From: Symbiodinium natans | Lineage: Eukaryota > Sar > Dinophyceae > Suessiales > Symbiodiniaceae | NCBI GenBank assembly: GCA_905221605.1 | Contig: CAJNDS010000840.1 | Coordinates: forward strand, 1-20,000 | Reading direction: 5' to 3' | Length of the DNA: 20,000 nt | Part shown: in pieces, positions 8,574 through 15,340 of the stretch | Numbering within the stretch: the stretch's first letter is position 1 | Layout: each line of letters opens with the position of its first letter | Translations under genes and position numbers: made by a program | The notes under the pieces: generated by a model | What the model was told of the DNA's origin: nothing | What the model saw: only the letters and a program-made list of their open reading frames with translations | Database searches by the model: none

Positions 8574-8702
8574 ACCCCAAACCCCAAACCCCAAACCCCA
8601 AACCCCAAACCCCAAACCCCAAACCCCAAACCCCAAACCCCAAACCCCAAACCCCAAACCCCAAACCCCAAACCCCAAACCCCAAACCCCAAACCCCAAA
8701 CC
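8574..8702 (-). repeat. Homogeneous CCCCAAA array (TTTGGGG on minus)
   Basis: About 18 perfect copies of the variant heptamer CCCCAAA without a single CCCTAAA. The switch from CCCTAAA to CCCCAAA at 8573 is abrupt. The Gly/Phe/Val/Trp-repeat frame across it is an artefact. Confidence 0.95.
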
Positions 8703-8925
8703 CACACAAGTCTGAACTGCTGCACCTCAACCTGATCTCATGAAGATCGAGTCTCCAGACGCTAACCGAGCCTACCTCCAATTGAGGGCTAAAAGGGCTT
8801 GCAGGGTTTAGAGGAGTTTTAGGGTTTAGGGTTTAGGGTTTAGGGTTTAGGATGTAGAGATCCTCTATAGGGCCATAGGGTCTCAAGGGTTTGTCGGGTT
8901 TACAGGTTGAGAGGGTCAAGAGGGT
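8703..8925. other. Unique spacer with short TTTAGGG tract (8815-8851)
   Basis: Unique DNA with five heptamers at 8815-8851, then GGGTTTGCAGGGTTTGCAGG near 8925-8945. No gene supported. Confidence 0.7.
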
Positions 8926-8983
8926 TTGCAGGGTTTGCAGGGTTTGCTTGAGGGCTTCTCGTCTGATCTAGGAGCAACGTCCC

Positions 8984-9214
8984 TCAATCCAGTCTCCTGT
9001 GGTAGAGCCAGCCCTTGTCGTTTCGGGAGACTTTCTGCGTTGGCAGCTCGACCCGGACGAAGTCTGGCTCCTCGAGTACGGGGGTCAGGAGATGTAGGGC
9101 TGGCATTTTTGGGTTGCGAATAATGAAGCACATAAGAATTCTTAGGGGAGGATAATAAATCCTGAGCCGTAAAGTTAACCTCAAGATTCTGAGGGCAAAA
9201 TCTTTGCCAGGCAT
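8984..9214 (-). CDS. Possible exon, unknown protein
   Basis: A minus-strand frame starts with ATG at 9214 and ends with a stop at 8984, 76 codons. The downstream half (from about 9110) has the look of real coding sequence: mixed charged and hydrophobic residues (LEEPDFVRVELPTQKVSRND) and high GC at third positions. The upstream half is AT-richer (about 9120-9190) and encodes an Arg/Leu/Ile-rich stretch that could be intron. A pyrimidine-rich stretch followed by CAG near 9105 would be a possible acceptor. No domain recognised. The nearest array to the right is CCCTAAA in this strand's sense. Overlapping plus and minus frames at 8916-9131 are probably shadows. Confidence 0.3.
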   Translation of the reverse strand: MPGKDFALRILRLTLRLRIYYPPLRILMCFIIRNPKMPALHLLTPVLEEPDFVRVELPTQKVSRNDKGWLYHRRLD

Positions 9215-9272
9215 TTTGCCGGAGCCAGTAGCTGCTGGACAGAGGCTCTTGTGGCGAGAACTCTCAAGCTGA

Positions 9273-9460
9273 GTTTAGGGTTTAGGGTTTAGGGTCTAGG
9301 GTTTAGGGTTTAGGGTTTAGGGTTTAGGGTTTAGGGTTTAGGGTTTAGGGTTTAGGGTTTAGGGTTTAGGGTTTAGGGTTTAGGGTTTAGGGTTTAGGGT
9401 TAGGTTTAGGGTTTAGGGTTTAGGGTTTAGGGTTTAGGGTTTAGGGTTTAGGGTTTAGAG
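9273..9460 (+). repeat. TTTAGGG array
   Basis: About 26 heptamers, with one TCTAGGG near the start, one lost base near 9400 and a final TTTAGAG. Confidence 0.95.
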
Positions 9461-10093
9461 TGCTGTAGCTCTGGCCCGATTATGGAGGGCCCTCAAACAC
9501 CTTTCTGCCACCCCACGCCGTGCAAGGCGGCAAAGCCACCCAAAACTGTTTCTAAACCCTAAACCCTAATCCCCGAACCCTGTTCCCTTTGGGGGTTGAG
9601 GCCTAAACTCAAGTCAGTTGCCTACTTGCACAAAACTTCTTCCGCTGCCGGGCACAAGGCTCAAGGGTGTTTGAGGGCTTAAGCGAGCTTTCGAAACTTC
9701 AAGGCACAAGGGACGGGTTAGGGACACAGCCTTGGAATTTCAGGGTCTAAGGTTTCGGGTTTAGGGTTAGGGGCTTCAGGTTTGGCTCAGGGTTAGCCAG
9801 TTTAGACATGCACAGCCTTGGCTTCAGAGCCCCAGCACTGCCCAACAGCGACTCACAGTGCACCAATGTACCCTGACATCCACATCTCTGCACTCTAAGC
9901 CCGAAACCCTAAACCCTGAACACCTCAACCCCGAACCCTAAAGCTAACCTTAAGCCCTTCACTCAAAACCCTGAAACCGTGAACCCTAAAGCCTACACCT
10001 TACGAACCCTGCATGGGTTCGCTGGCTTCGGTTTGAGCGCTTAGGCCCCGCCCCTTTCTTTGCAACGCTTAATGAAACTCGGAACCCTGTTTT
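9461..10093. other. Unique/low-complexity segment with scattered CCCTAAA-like units
   Basis: Mostly unique. It holds three CCCTAAA-like units at 9553-9575 and degenerate copies at 9900-10010 (CCCGAAACCCTAAACCCTGA and similar). No reading frame of interest. It looks like decayed array plus spacer. Confidence 0.6.
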
Positions 10094-10176
10094 TCAGGGT
10101 TCAGGGTTCAGGGTTCAGGGTGTAGGGTGTAGGGTGTAGGGTGTAGGGTGTAGGGTGTAGGGTGTAGGGTGTAGGG
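10094..10176 (+). repeat. TTCAGGG and GTGTAGG variant array
   Basis: Four TTCAGGG units are followed by eight or more perfect GTGTAGG units, with no TTTAGGG among them. Each variant forms its own homogeneous block. Confidence 0.92.
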
Positions 10177-10325
10177 CTAAATACCCTTAACCATCAGTCG
10201 ACCTCGTCTCCACCACTGTCTTTGTCGGTGTAGAACACGTGCCCGTCGCACTTGGCGTACCTTTCCGAACATCAGGGTAGGGTTCAGGCCCCTGTCAGTG
10301 CTTGAGGAGGTTTTGGGTGCAGGGG
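10177..10325. other. Unique spacer
   Basis: No repeat and no supported gene. Confidence 0.5.
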
Positions 10326-10377
10326 TATAGGGTTTAGGGTTTAGGGTTTAGGGTCTAGGGTCTAGGGTTTAGGGCTT
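10326..10377 (+). repeat. Short TTTAGGG/TCTAGGG array
   Basis: Seven units including two consecutive TCTAGGG. Confidence 0.9.
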
Positions 10378-10474
10378 TGCAGGGCTTAGGGCTCAAGGCT
10401 TAGTCAGAGTAAACATCCTGCTGCGTCCGCGGCCACTTCCTGGCAGGGCCGTACAAACCCTAAACTCCTAAACC

Positions 10475-10564
10475 TTGGGATGTTCCCCCTTAGACTAACA
10501 GTCCTTAACAAGGATTTAAATACCCCCGATTATGATCCCGATTCAGGACCGCGGAACATCCCAA
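10475..10564. mobile_element. 90-bp element with perfect 12-bp inverted ends (MITE-like, tentative)
   Basis: TTGGGATGTTCC (10475-10486) and GGAACATCCCAA (10553-10564) are perfect complements. The inside is AT-richer than its surroundings and contains a small hairpin TCCTT-AAC-AAGGA (about 10502-10514). Flanks are CCTAAACC on the left and CCTAAGCC on the right, which could be a diverged target duplication or just telomere-like sequence. A single GGAACATCCC half recurs near 11251. No transposase is present. A simple hairpin of another origin is possible. Confidence 0.4.
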
Positions 10565-10654
10565 CCTAAGCCCCTGAAGCCTAAACCTCCAAATCCGAAC
10601 CTGCAAACGGCTGTATGATGGGACCTTCAAGCCTGAAGAACTGCAGGACTCCAA

Positions 10655-10740
10655 CCCCTAAACCCTAAACCTTAAACCCTAAACCCTAAACCCTAAACCC
10701 TAAACCCTAAACCCCAAACCCCAAACCCTAAACCCTAAAC
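10655..10740 (-). repeat. CCCTAAA array with CCCCAAA pair
   Basis: About 12 heptamers including one CCTTAAA and two CCCCAAA near the right end. Confidence 0.93.
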
Positions 10741-10876
10741 GCTTTCTTCTTCATTCAAGCGGCTGCTTCCGTACCTCCACTAGCAGCTGCTCGTCGTAGC
10801 CGCGACGTGGGGTCCTGAGGGGGCGTGGATGGATGGGCTTAGCTTCAAGATTAGTCCTCAAATCGGGCGTAGGAGG
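10741..10876. other. Unique spacer
   Basis: GC-rich unique DNA between two arrays of opposite orientation. No gene supported. Confidence 0.5.
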
Positions 10877-11003
10877 GTTTGGGGTTTAAGGGTTAAGGGT
10901 TTAGGGTTTAGGGTTTAGGGTTTAGGGGTTTAGGGGTTTAGGGGTTTAGGGGTTTAGGGGTTTAGGGGTTTAGGGGTTTAGGGGTTTAGGGGTTTAGGGG
11001 TTA
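10877..11003 (+). repeat. TTTAGGG followed by homogeneous TTTAGGGG octamers
   Basis: About five heptamers switch at about 10921 to roughly ten perfect octamers TTTAGGGG. The extra G is constant through the octamer block. Confidence 0.93.
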
Positions 11004-11486
11004 GGGCTTTTGGGTAGAGGATTCAGAGTTTAGGGTTTTAAGGGTTCAAAGGGTTCAGAGGGTTTAGGGACTCCTAAACCCTGAACCCAGTCTTGGTCCA
11101 GGGTTCCTCAGCCACAGAGGGGACGCGAGAACCGACCCCAATTGCTCAAACCTCCATCCAAACCAAAATCCTAAGCCGGTCGTGCCCCCAACCCCAAAGA
11201 TTTTGGTGTGTAGGGTTTAGAGTTTAGGGTTCAGGGTTCAAGGTTTAGGGGGAACATCCCGAGCTAAACCCTAACCTTAAACCCTAAACCCTAAAACTGC
11301 AGGCAACCACCCCGTCCAGGCGAAGCAAAACAGCGAGAGGCCGTCGCTCCGGCGCTCCTGCACACGAGGGTCTCGAGGATTTTTTGGGGTTTAGGGTTTA
11401 GGGTTTAGGGGGTGAGGGGGTGAGGGTTCAGGGTTCAAGGGGTTGAGGGTTTAGGATGTATGCTCTAGGGGTTCAGGGTTGAAGGT
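11004..11486. other. Degenerate telomere-like and unique sequence
   Basis: Scattered TTTAGGG/TTCAGGG units on either strand (11215-11250, 11270-11297 inverted, 11391-11412) are separated by short unique pieces. No gene supported. Confidence 0.6.
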
Positions 11487-11544
11487 GTGTTACTAGAGAC
11501 GTGGAGGGCTTGCATGCGGGGTTTAGGCTGGAGGGGATTCTGGA

Positions 11545-11757
11545 TTGGCCCCAGATGCAGCCTACATCCCCACAAGCCCCATCTCTGTTGGACTAACTGT
11601 CACAGCCTCGGCTGTCCCCGGCGGTGCTGTCGCGGGTTGCGCACCCAAGGGCGCAGGCGCAGCCGTGGGCGCCATTGCGGGCGCAGCTGCCGCAACCGGG
11701 GCAGGAGCCGCAAATGGTGGCGGCGCCGCTGAGGGAGGACCTGGTTTGAGAAGATGA
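11545..11757 (+). other. GC-rich Ala/Gly (or Pro/Ala on minus) open frame
   Basis: The plus frame encodes an Ala/Gly-rich peptide. The minus frame over the same bases encodes a Pro/Ala-rich peptide of the kind found in disordered linkers. The plus frame begins at TTG, not ATG. Composition (GCN/GGN repeats) makes both strands open, so strand and coding status are undecided. It ends exactly where the AT-rich island starts. Confidence 0.25.
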
Positions 11758-11837
11758 TTATTATATGATTTTTTATTGTTATGATTTTATTTTGTTTTTT
11801 AGCAATATTTTTTTATTGCTATTGAACTTCGTTCAAT
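11751..11837. other. AT-rich island with two abutting hairpins
   Basis: A T-rich stretch (11751-11800) stands out in GC-rich surroundings. It is followed by AGCAATA-TTTTTT-TATTGCT (11801-11820) and, with no gap, ATTGAAC-TTC-GTTCAAT (11821-11837). Each is a perfect 7-bp stem. The stretch resembles organelle intergenic DNA with paired hairpins or a small insertion. An intron with a T-rich tract ending TTTTTTAG at 11802 was considered, but splicing there gives an early stop. Confidence 0.6.
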
Positions 11838-12293
11838 CTGCACCGCGCGATCCTAACGCGGCCGTAGCCTTCGGAAAGATCGGCGTCTTGGAGTTTGAAG
11901 GCGTTGCCATGTGTCACAGACCAGACCCGGGGTCTTTAAGTCGTGTGAGCTAACCTAAGCCTGAGGCCACGAACCCGAATGCAAGCTAAGCGCATGAACA
12001 ACAGCCCACCCAACAACAGCATAGGACACCAGAACTGCAAAGCGGCTGCTGGTCGACTCCGCGGAAGAACCAAAGTAGCCGTCCAGCACGGACACCTGCT
12101 GCACTCTGTTGTTTCTGGTTTCCACAAACAAGCCCTACAACTATGAGGGCTTCGGGTTTAGGCTTCAGCGCTTTTAGGGCTTACCCTAAACACCGAAACC
12201 CTAAACCCTAAGCCCTAAACTCGCTTTTGGGGGTTCAAAGCTCCTCGGAGTTGAGGAATCCGAAGTCGGACTCGAGGAAGTCGTTGGCCTAAA
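11838..12293. other. Unique segment, possible short coding piece
   Basis: A plus frame running to a stop at 11951 includes a protein-like stretch (AVAFGKIGVLEFEGVAMC, about 11860-11913), but its upstream half is the T-rich island, so its start is not credible. The minus frame 11936-12127 is unconvincing. 12183-12222 has a few CCCTAAA units. Confidence 0.3.
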
Positions 12294-12316
12294 TTGGGAA
12301 CCGATTCGGGGAAGCA

Positions 12317-12379
12317 GGGGGGGGGGGGGGGGGGTTTTGGGGGTGGGTGTTCGGTTGGGGGGGGGGGGGGGGGGGGGGG
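12317..12379 (+). repeat. Two long poly-G tracts
   Basis: Eighteen consecutive Gs (12317-12334) and twenty-three (12357-12379) are separated by TTTTGGGGGTGGGTGTTCGGTT. It is a strong G-quadruplex candidate and a likely site of assembly length error. Gly-rich and Pro-rich frames here are artefacts. Confidence 0.9.
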
Positions 12380-12725
12380 TCTAGGGCTTTCTAGAATCAA
12401 GGGCTTCGGGTTTAGGGTTGAGGGCTGTAGGGATTTAGGGTTCAGGTTCAAAGGTTCAGGGCTCCAAGGGCCCAGGCCCTTGACTCGTTGTGGACGCAAC
12501 GCTTTGCAGGCGCAAGAGCTCTTTCTGCAACAAGCGGGCTTCGAGCGAATTTGTCTTTTGCAGCCGGCTCAGCGACTGCGTGCACCGAAAGTGTAGGAAG
12601 TCATGGGTTTCTGTACGACCCCCCTCTATGCTACCCCCCCGCCTCAGTTTCCCCTTAAACAGCCGTAGCCTTGATTATGGGCGGAACCTGGAAGGGTAGT
12701 ATAGAAGGGAGTAGTAGCGGAACCC
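12380..12725. other. Unique segment, no gene assigned
   Basis: Short telomere-like variants occur at 12408-12460, then unique DNA. Plus frames at 12294-12596 and 12490-12699 overlap in different phases, and neither has a recognisable domain. Confidence 0.35.
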
Positions 12726-12878
12726 ATGAAACCAGGCTGCAGACACGTGCTCTGCCTGCTGACGCCATGCTCTTATCGCAACACCTGCAGACACACCTTC
12801 TGTGACTTGCAGGCGTGCAAGTGCGTCAACCACAGCCACATGCCCCAGAGGAGTCAGAAACGGTGCAAACAGAATTGA
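12726..12878 (+). CDS. Possible 50-aa Cys/His-rich microprotein
   Basis: A frame from ATG (12726) to TGA (12876-12878) encodes 50 residues with eight cysteines and four histidines. Two similar pieces occur, CRHVLCLLTPC (residues 5-15) and CRHTFCDLQACKC (residues 21-33), then HSH. Spacing would allow metal binding but fits no family I know. The two pieces reflect a short DNA duplication around CTGCAGACAC. A longer plus frame (12815-13084) and a minus frame (12826-13038) overlap it in other phases, so coding status is uncertain. No start context or splice evidence. Confidence 0.2.
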   Translation: MKPGCRHVLCLLTPCSYRNTCRHTFCDLQACKCVNHSHMPQRSQKRCKQN

Positions 12879-12929
12879 GCCAGCCGAATCCTGTGTTGAG
12901 AGGAATCATCATGCAAACCATTGCACAAC

Positions 12930-13226
12930 TCAAGTCAACGTCCTCAAGGACAAAGAATAGAGGCTGTGACGAAGCAAAAGGACCTGGACGGAACAGGGCT
13001 GTTTGCCCCGTGAACTCTGATAGAATCGTGGTGGCCACGGCGAAACCGTTCGCGAAACCTCATACTTCTGGAGAAGCTCTTTAGCTTTTGCGAGATAATC
13101 AGACGACGCCCTATGTTTTAGAGCTATTGAGGATTGCCACGCGTACCACCTGTCGCAAAAGGAGTACTGTACTCTGTGGCCCTGACGGCCGTCCGACATC
13201 AAGCCGGTGTGACTGTCAAAACTCAA
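12930..13226 (-). CDS. Possible downstream exon or read-through frame, unknown
   Basis: An open minus frame of about 98 codons lies just beyond the stop of the CCCH frame, in a different phase. It begins at TTG rather than ATG. The middle portion looks protein-like, with an amphipathic stretch SDYLAKAKELLQKYEV at about 13037-13084. No domain recognised. It could be a further exon of the CCCH gene reached by splicing, a separate exon, or 3' untranslated sequence. Confidence 0.2.
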   Translation of the reverse strand: MSFDSHTGLMSDGRQGHRVQYSFCDRWYAWQSSIALKHRASSDYLAKAKELLQKYEVSRTVSPWPPRFYQSSRGKQPCSVQVLLLRHSLYSLSLRTLT

Positions 13227-14017
13227 TTTGCGCTGCCTTGGGCAATGCGCAGGGCCTGCATGGCCTCACGAGCCTGCAACCTCCCTTCCTCCCCACACTT
13301 TCTCGCCGCCAGGCTCACCACGGCGGCAAAGCTCGCTTGGAGAAGGTAGCGCAGCAGGCGTCGCGGAAACGGTTTGTTTGGGAGCAACTCCCCGGGCTCT
13401 CTGTTCTGGGACTTCTCAGACTTCTCAGGCTTCTCAGACTTCGCAGACTTCTCACGCTGGAGCTCACTCGTGAAAACACTGAAGAGGGCCTCGAGGGCCT
13501 CGAGGGCCTCGTCTCGGAGCCCTGCAGCATGGGCCTTGTTGCGGAGCAGCCGGAGGGTCACACAGAGGAAGTCGGCCTTGGACATCGCTTCCATGTGGCG
13601 GTGCAGGTGCCCATCGAGCTTCATGCCGCGTGTGTGGGGAACGTGGCAGAACTCGCAGCCGTCACCCGCCTCGCAGTGTCTGCCCGCCGCAGCGTGCACA
13701 CAGGCGCGCTGGCAGAGGAGAGGGTGCCCCAAGCTTCCAACATTCTCGGGTCCTCGTAGGCCCCCTTTTGGCTTCGGCAGCGACTGCGCGTAGCGGCGCA
13801 TCCCAGCCTCTGCGCCAAACCCTGCCTCCTCCGTGCTAGCCCCTGTCTCCGTCTCACCTCGCGGAGGGGCGCTGTGCGCGCGGCCTCCCCTGCAGCCGTG
13901 GGATTCTTGAGCCCGGTCCTCGCCCTCCAGGAGCACGTCGAGGAAGGTAAATCGGTAGGCGACCCGGGCCATCCCCCGGAAGCCTCTTTGAACTTTGAGC
14001 CGAGGAAAACTTTGCAA
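13223..14017 (-). CDS. CCCH zinc-finger protein (main frame)
   Basis: This is the best gene in the window. Over 264 codons the frame holds, in order, a segment with VAYRFTFLDVLLEGED (residues 19-34), a disordered Gly/Ala/Arg/Glu region, the lead-in GSLGHP (94-99), a finger C106-x8-C115-x5-C121-x3-H125 (bases 13643-13702), a helical region after LDGHLHRHMEAMSK, a Glu/Ala/Leu repeat (EALEALEAL), a Lys/Glu/Ser run (about 189-204), and a helical tail ending at the stop at 13223. CCCH fingers of this spacing usually bind RNA. From memory, GHP-preceded fingers of this kind are abundant in dinoflagellates, with unknown roles. The first codon of the frame is TTG, and the first ATG is residue 16 (13972). 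Just upstream, a different phase carries what looks like the same protein, implying a one-base frameshift near 13990. It may be a pseudogene or carry a sequence error. Long plus frames over it are shadows. Confidence 0.72.
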   Translation of the reverse strand: MQSFPRLKVQRGFRGMARVAYRFTFLDVLLEGEDRAQESHGCRGGRAHSAPPRGETETGASTEEAGFGAEAGMRRYAQSLPKPKGGLRGPENVGSLGHPLLCQRACVHAAAGRHCEAGDGCEFCHVPHTRGMKLDGHLHRHMEAMSKADFLCVTLRLLRNKAHAAGLRDEALEALEALFSVFTSELQREKSAKSEKPEKSEKSQNREPGELLPNKPFPRRLLRYLLQASFAAVVSLAARKCGEEGRLQAREAMQALRIAQGSAN

Positions 14018-14138
14018 AGGAGACGTGACAAGAGCGGCACACCGGCTTCACCCATTTGTTCCGACAGGGACCCGAAGATGAGTTGGACCATGCTGGGACA
14101 GAAAGCCGCAATCTTGTGCTCATTCAGGTCCCGGGGCC
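13991..14138 (-). CDS. Upstream coding segment of the CCCH gene, shifted by one base
   Basis: Read from 14138 leftward, the phase that includes ATG at 14091 encodes a coding-like, non-repetitive peptide: DLNEHKIAAFCPS, then MVQLIFGSLSEQ, then VPLLSRLLCKVFLGSKF. Near AAGTTCAAAGAGG (about 13985-13998) its quality drops to Gly/Pro/Ser-rich text, while the next phase continues as QRGFRGMARVAYRF. One extra base in the chain would join them. On its right the segment meets a (TTTAGGG)n array at 14139, with the junction TTTAG|GG matching an intron acceptor. I read this as an internal exon of the CCCH gene, not its start. The family is the same as the downstream frame by inference. Confidence 0.55.
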
Positions 14139-14261
14139 CTAAACCCTAAACCCTAAACCCTAAACCCTAAACCCTAAACCCTAAACCCTAAACCCTAAAC
14201 CCTAAACCCTAAACCCTAAACCCTAAACCCTAAACCCTAAACCCTAAACCCTAAACCCTAC
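14139..14261 (-). repeat. CCCTAAA array, possible 123-bp intron of the CCCH gene
   Basis: About 17 perfect heptamers, reading TTTAGGG in the gene's sense. In that sense the block starts GTAGGG (after GGGGGGA) and ends TTTAG, followed by GGCCCC. GT-AG borders, and a frame with stops inside but open on both sides, fit an intron made almost entirely of telomere repeat. Confidence 0.5.
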
Positions 14262-14351
14262 TCCCCCCCAAACCCTTCCAACTCTGCAGCCAAGGTGCCA
14301 CGATCAGCATCACCGCCGTCCTCGGGTCCGCTTCGCGTTGGGTTGGGGGCC
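14262..14351 (-). CDS. Putative exon upstream of the CCCH segment
   Basis: Ninety bases of unique GC-rich DNA lie between two telomere-like blocks. In the sense strand it is entered by TTTAG|GGCCCC and left by A|GTAGGG. The phase compatible with the downstream segment is open for 29 codons, including READPRTAVMLIVAPWLQSW. A second phase is open too, so openness alone is weak evidence. Assigned to the CCCH gene only by phase and splice-site fit. Confidence 0.3.
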
Positions 14352-14555
14352 CTAAACCCTAAAACCCTAAAACCCTAAAACCCTAAAACCCTAAAACCCT
14401 AAAACCCTAAAACCCTAAAACCCTAAAACCCTAAAACCCTAAAACCCTAACACCCTAAACCCCTAAAACCCTAAAACCCTAAAACCCTAAAACCCTAAAA
14501 CCCTAAAACCCTAAAACCCTAAAACCCTAAAACCCTAAAACCCTAAACCCTAAAC
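14352..14555 (-). repeat. Homogeneous CCCTAAAA octamer array, possible 204-bp intron
   Basis: About 23 copies of CCCTAAAA (TTTTAGGG on minus, the Chlamydomonas-type octamer) with one CACCCTAAACCCC slip near 14450 and heptamers only at the edges. In the minus sense the block begins GTTTAGGG and ends TTTAG|GG. Confidence 0.93.
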
Positions 14556-14623
14556 CGTGTGAAGATGGTTGGAGGCAGCAGGGTGTGAGACGATCGGTTG
14601 CTCTGAGGCACCTGTGGCTTATC
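14556..14623 (-). CDS. Putative further upstream exon
   Basis: Sixty-eight unique bases are bounded in the minus sense by TTTAG|GATAAG on the left and CACG|GTTTAG on the right. One phase joins in frame to the putative exon at 14262-14351 without a stop. Two of three phases are open, so this is only suggestive. Confidence 0.2.
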
Positions 14624-15055
14624 CTAAACCTCCAAACCCCCAAAACCTCCAAAAAATAGAGCGCCTCTAAACAAAACCTGTAGCAAAAAAAGTTAAACCC
14701 TGCCCCCTAAATCCTAAACCCTAACCGCTCAATCCGAAACCCTCTAAACCCTCCAAACCCTCAAAACCCTCAAACCCTCAAAACCCTCTAAACCCTCCAA
14801 ACCCTCCTAAACCCCCTCCCAAACCCCCTTAAGACCCCTAGAGCCCTAGACCCAACAAAAGCAACAAACCTCTTTCAAAGCTCTGAGCGCCCTAAACCCT
14901 CGACCCAAGATGCAACAAACCTCTTTCAAAGCTCTCAGCGTTTGCAGCCCGAGGCGCACCAGGCCTGCCAAGCCGGCCGCGGCCGCGGAGACGCGTCGCA
15001 TCGCGCCCGGGCTCTGCCATGATCTCCCCCCAGCGGTGGGGAGAGGGTTCTGGGG
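14624..15055. other. Degenerate CCCTAAA-like tract and unique GC-rich segment
   Basis: 14624-14820 is a decayed array of CCCTAAA, CCCTCAAA, CCCTCTAAA and CCCTCCAAA units. A 29-bp sequence around CAACAAACCTCTTTCAAAG is repeated at 14861-14889 and 14912-14940 with one or two differences. 14941-15055 is GC-rich (GCCGGCCGCGGCCGCGG) and unique. No gene supported. Confidence 0.7.
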
Positions 15056-15172
15056 GGTTTCTAGGGTTTAGGGTTTCGGGTTTAGGGTTTAGGGTTTTTA
15101 GGGTTTTTAGGGTTTAGGGTTTAGGGTTTAGGGTTTAGGGTTTAGGGTTTGGGGTGTTTAGGAAGGGTTTAG
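15056..15172 (+). repeat. TTTAGGG array
   Basis: About 14 heptamers, with TTTCGGG and TTTTTAGGG variants in the left half. Confidence 0.93.
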
Positions 15173-15340
15173 GGATGTTTAGGGTTTAGTAGGGTTGCTG
15201 GGGTTTGAGGGTAGGGTTCTGGAGGGTTTGAGGTTCAGGGTTTGAGGGTTTGAGGGTTTGAGGGTTGCAGGGTTCTAGGGTTCTAGGGTTCTAGGGTGCT
15301 AGGGTTCTAGGGTTCTAGGGTTTCAAGGTTCTCGTCTTCT
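15173..15340 (+). repeat. TTTGAGGG and TTCTAGGG octamer blocks
   Basis: Four TTTGAGGG-type units near 15236-15265 are followed by about seven GGGTTCTA octamers (15271-15322) with one TGCTAGGG. Each variant is clustered. Confidence 0.88.

Noticed and set aside
8563-8781. Gly/Phe/Val/Trp repeat protein on minus
   Set aside because: Direct translation of (TTTGGGG)n.
11744-11802. GT...TTTTTTAG intron joining the Ala/Gly-rich frame to the next segment
   Set aside because: The joined frame meets a stop within a few codons.
12294-12499. Gly-rich (plus) and Pro-rich (minus) frames
   Set aside because: They are translations of poly-G tracts.
12660-12680. Dinoflagellate spliced-leader relic (GCCGTAGCC near 12662, also near 11860)
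   Set aside because: Only about nine bases agree with the leader and the rest diverges; not enough.
13088-13793. Long plus frames opposite the CCCH gene
   Set aside because: They are antisense shadows; the Leu/Arg and Ser-rich runs mirror the Lys/Glu/Ser and Glu/Ala/Leu runs of the minus-strand protein.
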